Shown here: piece after piece, positions 54,301 through 57,300 of the stretch
Layout of the letters: each line of letters starts with the position of its first letter
How positions within the stretch are numbered: position 1 is the stretch's first letter
Assembly (NCBI GenBank): GCA_903813345.2
Contig: CAIIXF020000005.1
Location: 13,149,375 to 13,213,374, forward strand
Length of the DNA: 64,000 nt
From: Owenia fusiformis
Lineage: Eukaryota > Annelida > Polychaeta > Sabellida > Oweniidae
Reading direction: 5' to 3'
Notes under the pieces: generated by a model
Seen by the model: only the letters and a program-made list of their open reading frames with translations
What the model was told of the DNA's origin: nothing
The model's database searches: none
Program-made: the position numbers and the translations under genes

Positions 54301-57300
54301 TTGGACCCTCTTCTTGTGTTCTACGGAAATCCGAAACTGCATACAGTCACAACATAGATGACAAAGAAACACCTGACCATTTCCGATTGCATTTGCATAT
54401 CTATTGTTTTCTATGAGCTACTTTATTCAAGGGAAAGATCAATACCCGGTGATTTCAGCGGGAAGTGGCGTTTCGTTCAGTGGATGAGCTGCGCGCGCAC
54501 GCATAAATGTGATTATCCAATATAATTACTATAAGCACAGTGACCTACAGAGGGCGCTATCACAAACAAGTACTGCACGAACCGATAAATTCCCGGGTAT
54601 TGTAACGCCCTTGCTTTATTGCACACTCATTTAAAAACACTATCCATGATTCAGGTTGTTGGGTTTGAATGGGCAATAGGAACCGAACCGTTCCTGACTG
54701 ACATACAGTCCTTCCGCTGGATGGGTACTCAAAAGATTGGTAAAAGTGACGATCTAAGTGATGTACTTCAAGATGGACACACATACTATGTATCTGTTAG
54801 GGTTACAAATCGTGCGGGTGGACAAACGGTCAACTCTACATCGGGTATGTAACATCATTGATAACCACGCCCCCCCCCATAATTGTTTATCCTTAGATGT
54901 CAGTCGGCAATTCCGAGAAATGTCTTTTTTCGCGCAGCTTTTAGAGCTGAGTACTTCTGAGACTTCTCGCATGAATAATATCATTACACAATGTTTGTGT
55001 TTTAAAAGGTGTCATGGTAGCTCTGCCTAAGAACATCACTGCCTATGTAGAGGTAAATACAACATGTAGGTCATCGTATGACATACCTAGCAACCTAACA
55101 AGTAATGTCAGTGTGTGTGGAGATCAAAATGGCATTGGTATAAACTGGAAGCAAGAAACGACAAAGCCTGGTGACTATGCAATGATCTGTGAGTTCGTTT
55201 TTTGAAAACGAATCTAATTAATCTTCATAAATGATCCCAATTTAACTAAGACATAAAATGTATTGTTGGGTAGCATATTATAAACACGATACCAAATGCC
55301 AAAAGAGAATATAAAACTATTCTGTTGTTAAGATTTCATTGCGGGATCTACTGAATCGTCAGATGATATCATTTCCAAAGTAAACATAGCCCCCAAAGAA
55401 AAGCAAGGGGACTTTGAGTTTGGATCCCTGGAGGTGGAAGATGGTGAAATTATAATGGAACCGTATGGGAGAATGAATATATCAGAAGCCAAGGGGGTCT
55501 ATGATCCAAAATCTGTTGGTTTAAATAGATTCCGAATGGAACCAGGAAGGTAAATTGATGTCTCCAAAAACCTGTCACTGTTGTTCTGTTTACATTATCA
55601 GTATAGGAAAAAACACATCAATTTATATATTAGTTATCATACGTTCTGTGTAACAAAAATCATAATGTATCACGTATTGAGGAAAAAGCTAGATTCTGAG
55701 CGAAATGCATTATTAGTGTTGTTGTAAAGTTATTAATTATTTTCTATGTACCCCCTACTTTTGTCATAAATATTGATTTTTCCTAAACGCTATGAAACTT
55801 TGCTTAATTATTGCCAAATTGTGGTGAGAATTACAAAATAGGATGTAACTAATATGGTCTCCAAATTTCTACCTCCATACCATAGCTTAGCTATAACCAT
55901 TGTATTTATTATTTAGGACCATCTACACAAGTATAGAGGCTTGCCAACCAGGTGATGTCTGCTCAATAGTTGCCTCATCAAAACAGTTAAAAATGAGATC
56001 CACTGACATGATTAAGCCTGCCGATGAAGGATGTGAGATGTCAGTTGATTTACCTGACACGCCTGTTAAAGTTCACGCTTACGGCGCTAACGCAGATAGT
56101 CTACTGGCTTGTGGAACTTTGAATGAGCATGATGTAGAGGAAGAGTTCATGTCTGATGGCTCTCTTAGGTTCAAACCATATGTAGTAGACCCAAGAACTA
56201 CAATGAATAGAACGGACCGTTTTCTGAGGAATAGGTATGTAAGAAGATAAACATGCTGATGACCACTTGAACTGAAACCCATGGTTCTGAGCAATTTACA
56301 TGAAGTTGTTGTAGTGATCAAAACGATTTCCATTGTTAACGTTTTAGCTCATTCAGTGCCAGTTAGTTGAACGTAAAGAGGGACAAACAAAACTAGTGAA
56401 TATTAAGTTAGGAGTTTATAGAAATGCAGACAAGGGAAAATAAAGATATGTATTTATAAACCTTATAAAGAAAACGGTATTTAACTAATATATTATGTAT
56501 TTAACATCGGTTATTTCTTGCCCTGACCATACTTAAAATTGTTTCTAAAATATTTTACTGTAGGTTGGGAAAATGGAGTGGTGTAAGTTTCTTTGTCAAT
56601 ACAGTGAACAGGAATTTAAATGGTTTCTTGACTTTAGATGTATATGCAGCTAACATTGACCAAACGACAAGTAACTTGACTCTCATATCCTGGGATTCAG
56701 GTATAGTATACTGAAATTTGTATTCCTAACATACAGATGTAATGATTAGGGATTAAGTCAGTTAAAACTGAAAAAACTGATGTGTTTTGGTCGGTAATAA
56801 ACATTTCGATTTTCTGTTGGACTACCCCATCAGACCGGGGTGGCGTCAGTAGTTCTTACTGCATGTATTGCACTGCATTGCATTACATTGCTGCTAACTT
56901 GAAATAATAATTATTATTTTTCTATAATCTTTGATTTAAACTCATTTTAATTTAATCAGACACACTGGTTTGGAGGAAAGTAAACACAGACTGTGAAGGA
57001 GTTGAAAGTGTAACGGATGAACCTGGAGTTATGAAATTCCAAATCTGCTCAGATGCTTCAGAAATGACAAAAAGACAAAAACGTCAAACAACACATTATG
57101 GTGGCAAAACGCAATTTGCACTGAGTGAAGTTAATGAGCAATTTAAGAATACCCCTCCAAAAATAACATCACGCGACCACATGAACATTACAGAGCATAG
57201 TGGTCAGAGATTTTCGTTTAAACTAAGTGCTCGGGACGAAGAGGGTGACAAGGTTGTATTTCTTATTGATAAAACGAAACCAGGTCCTGTATTAGGTACC

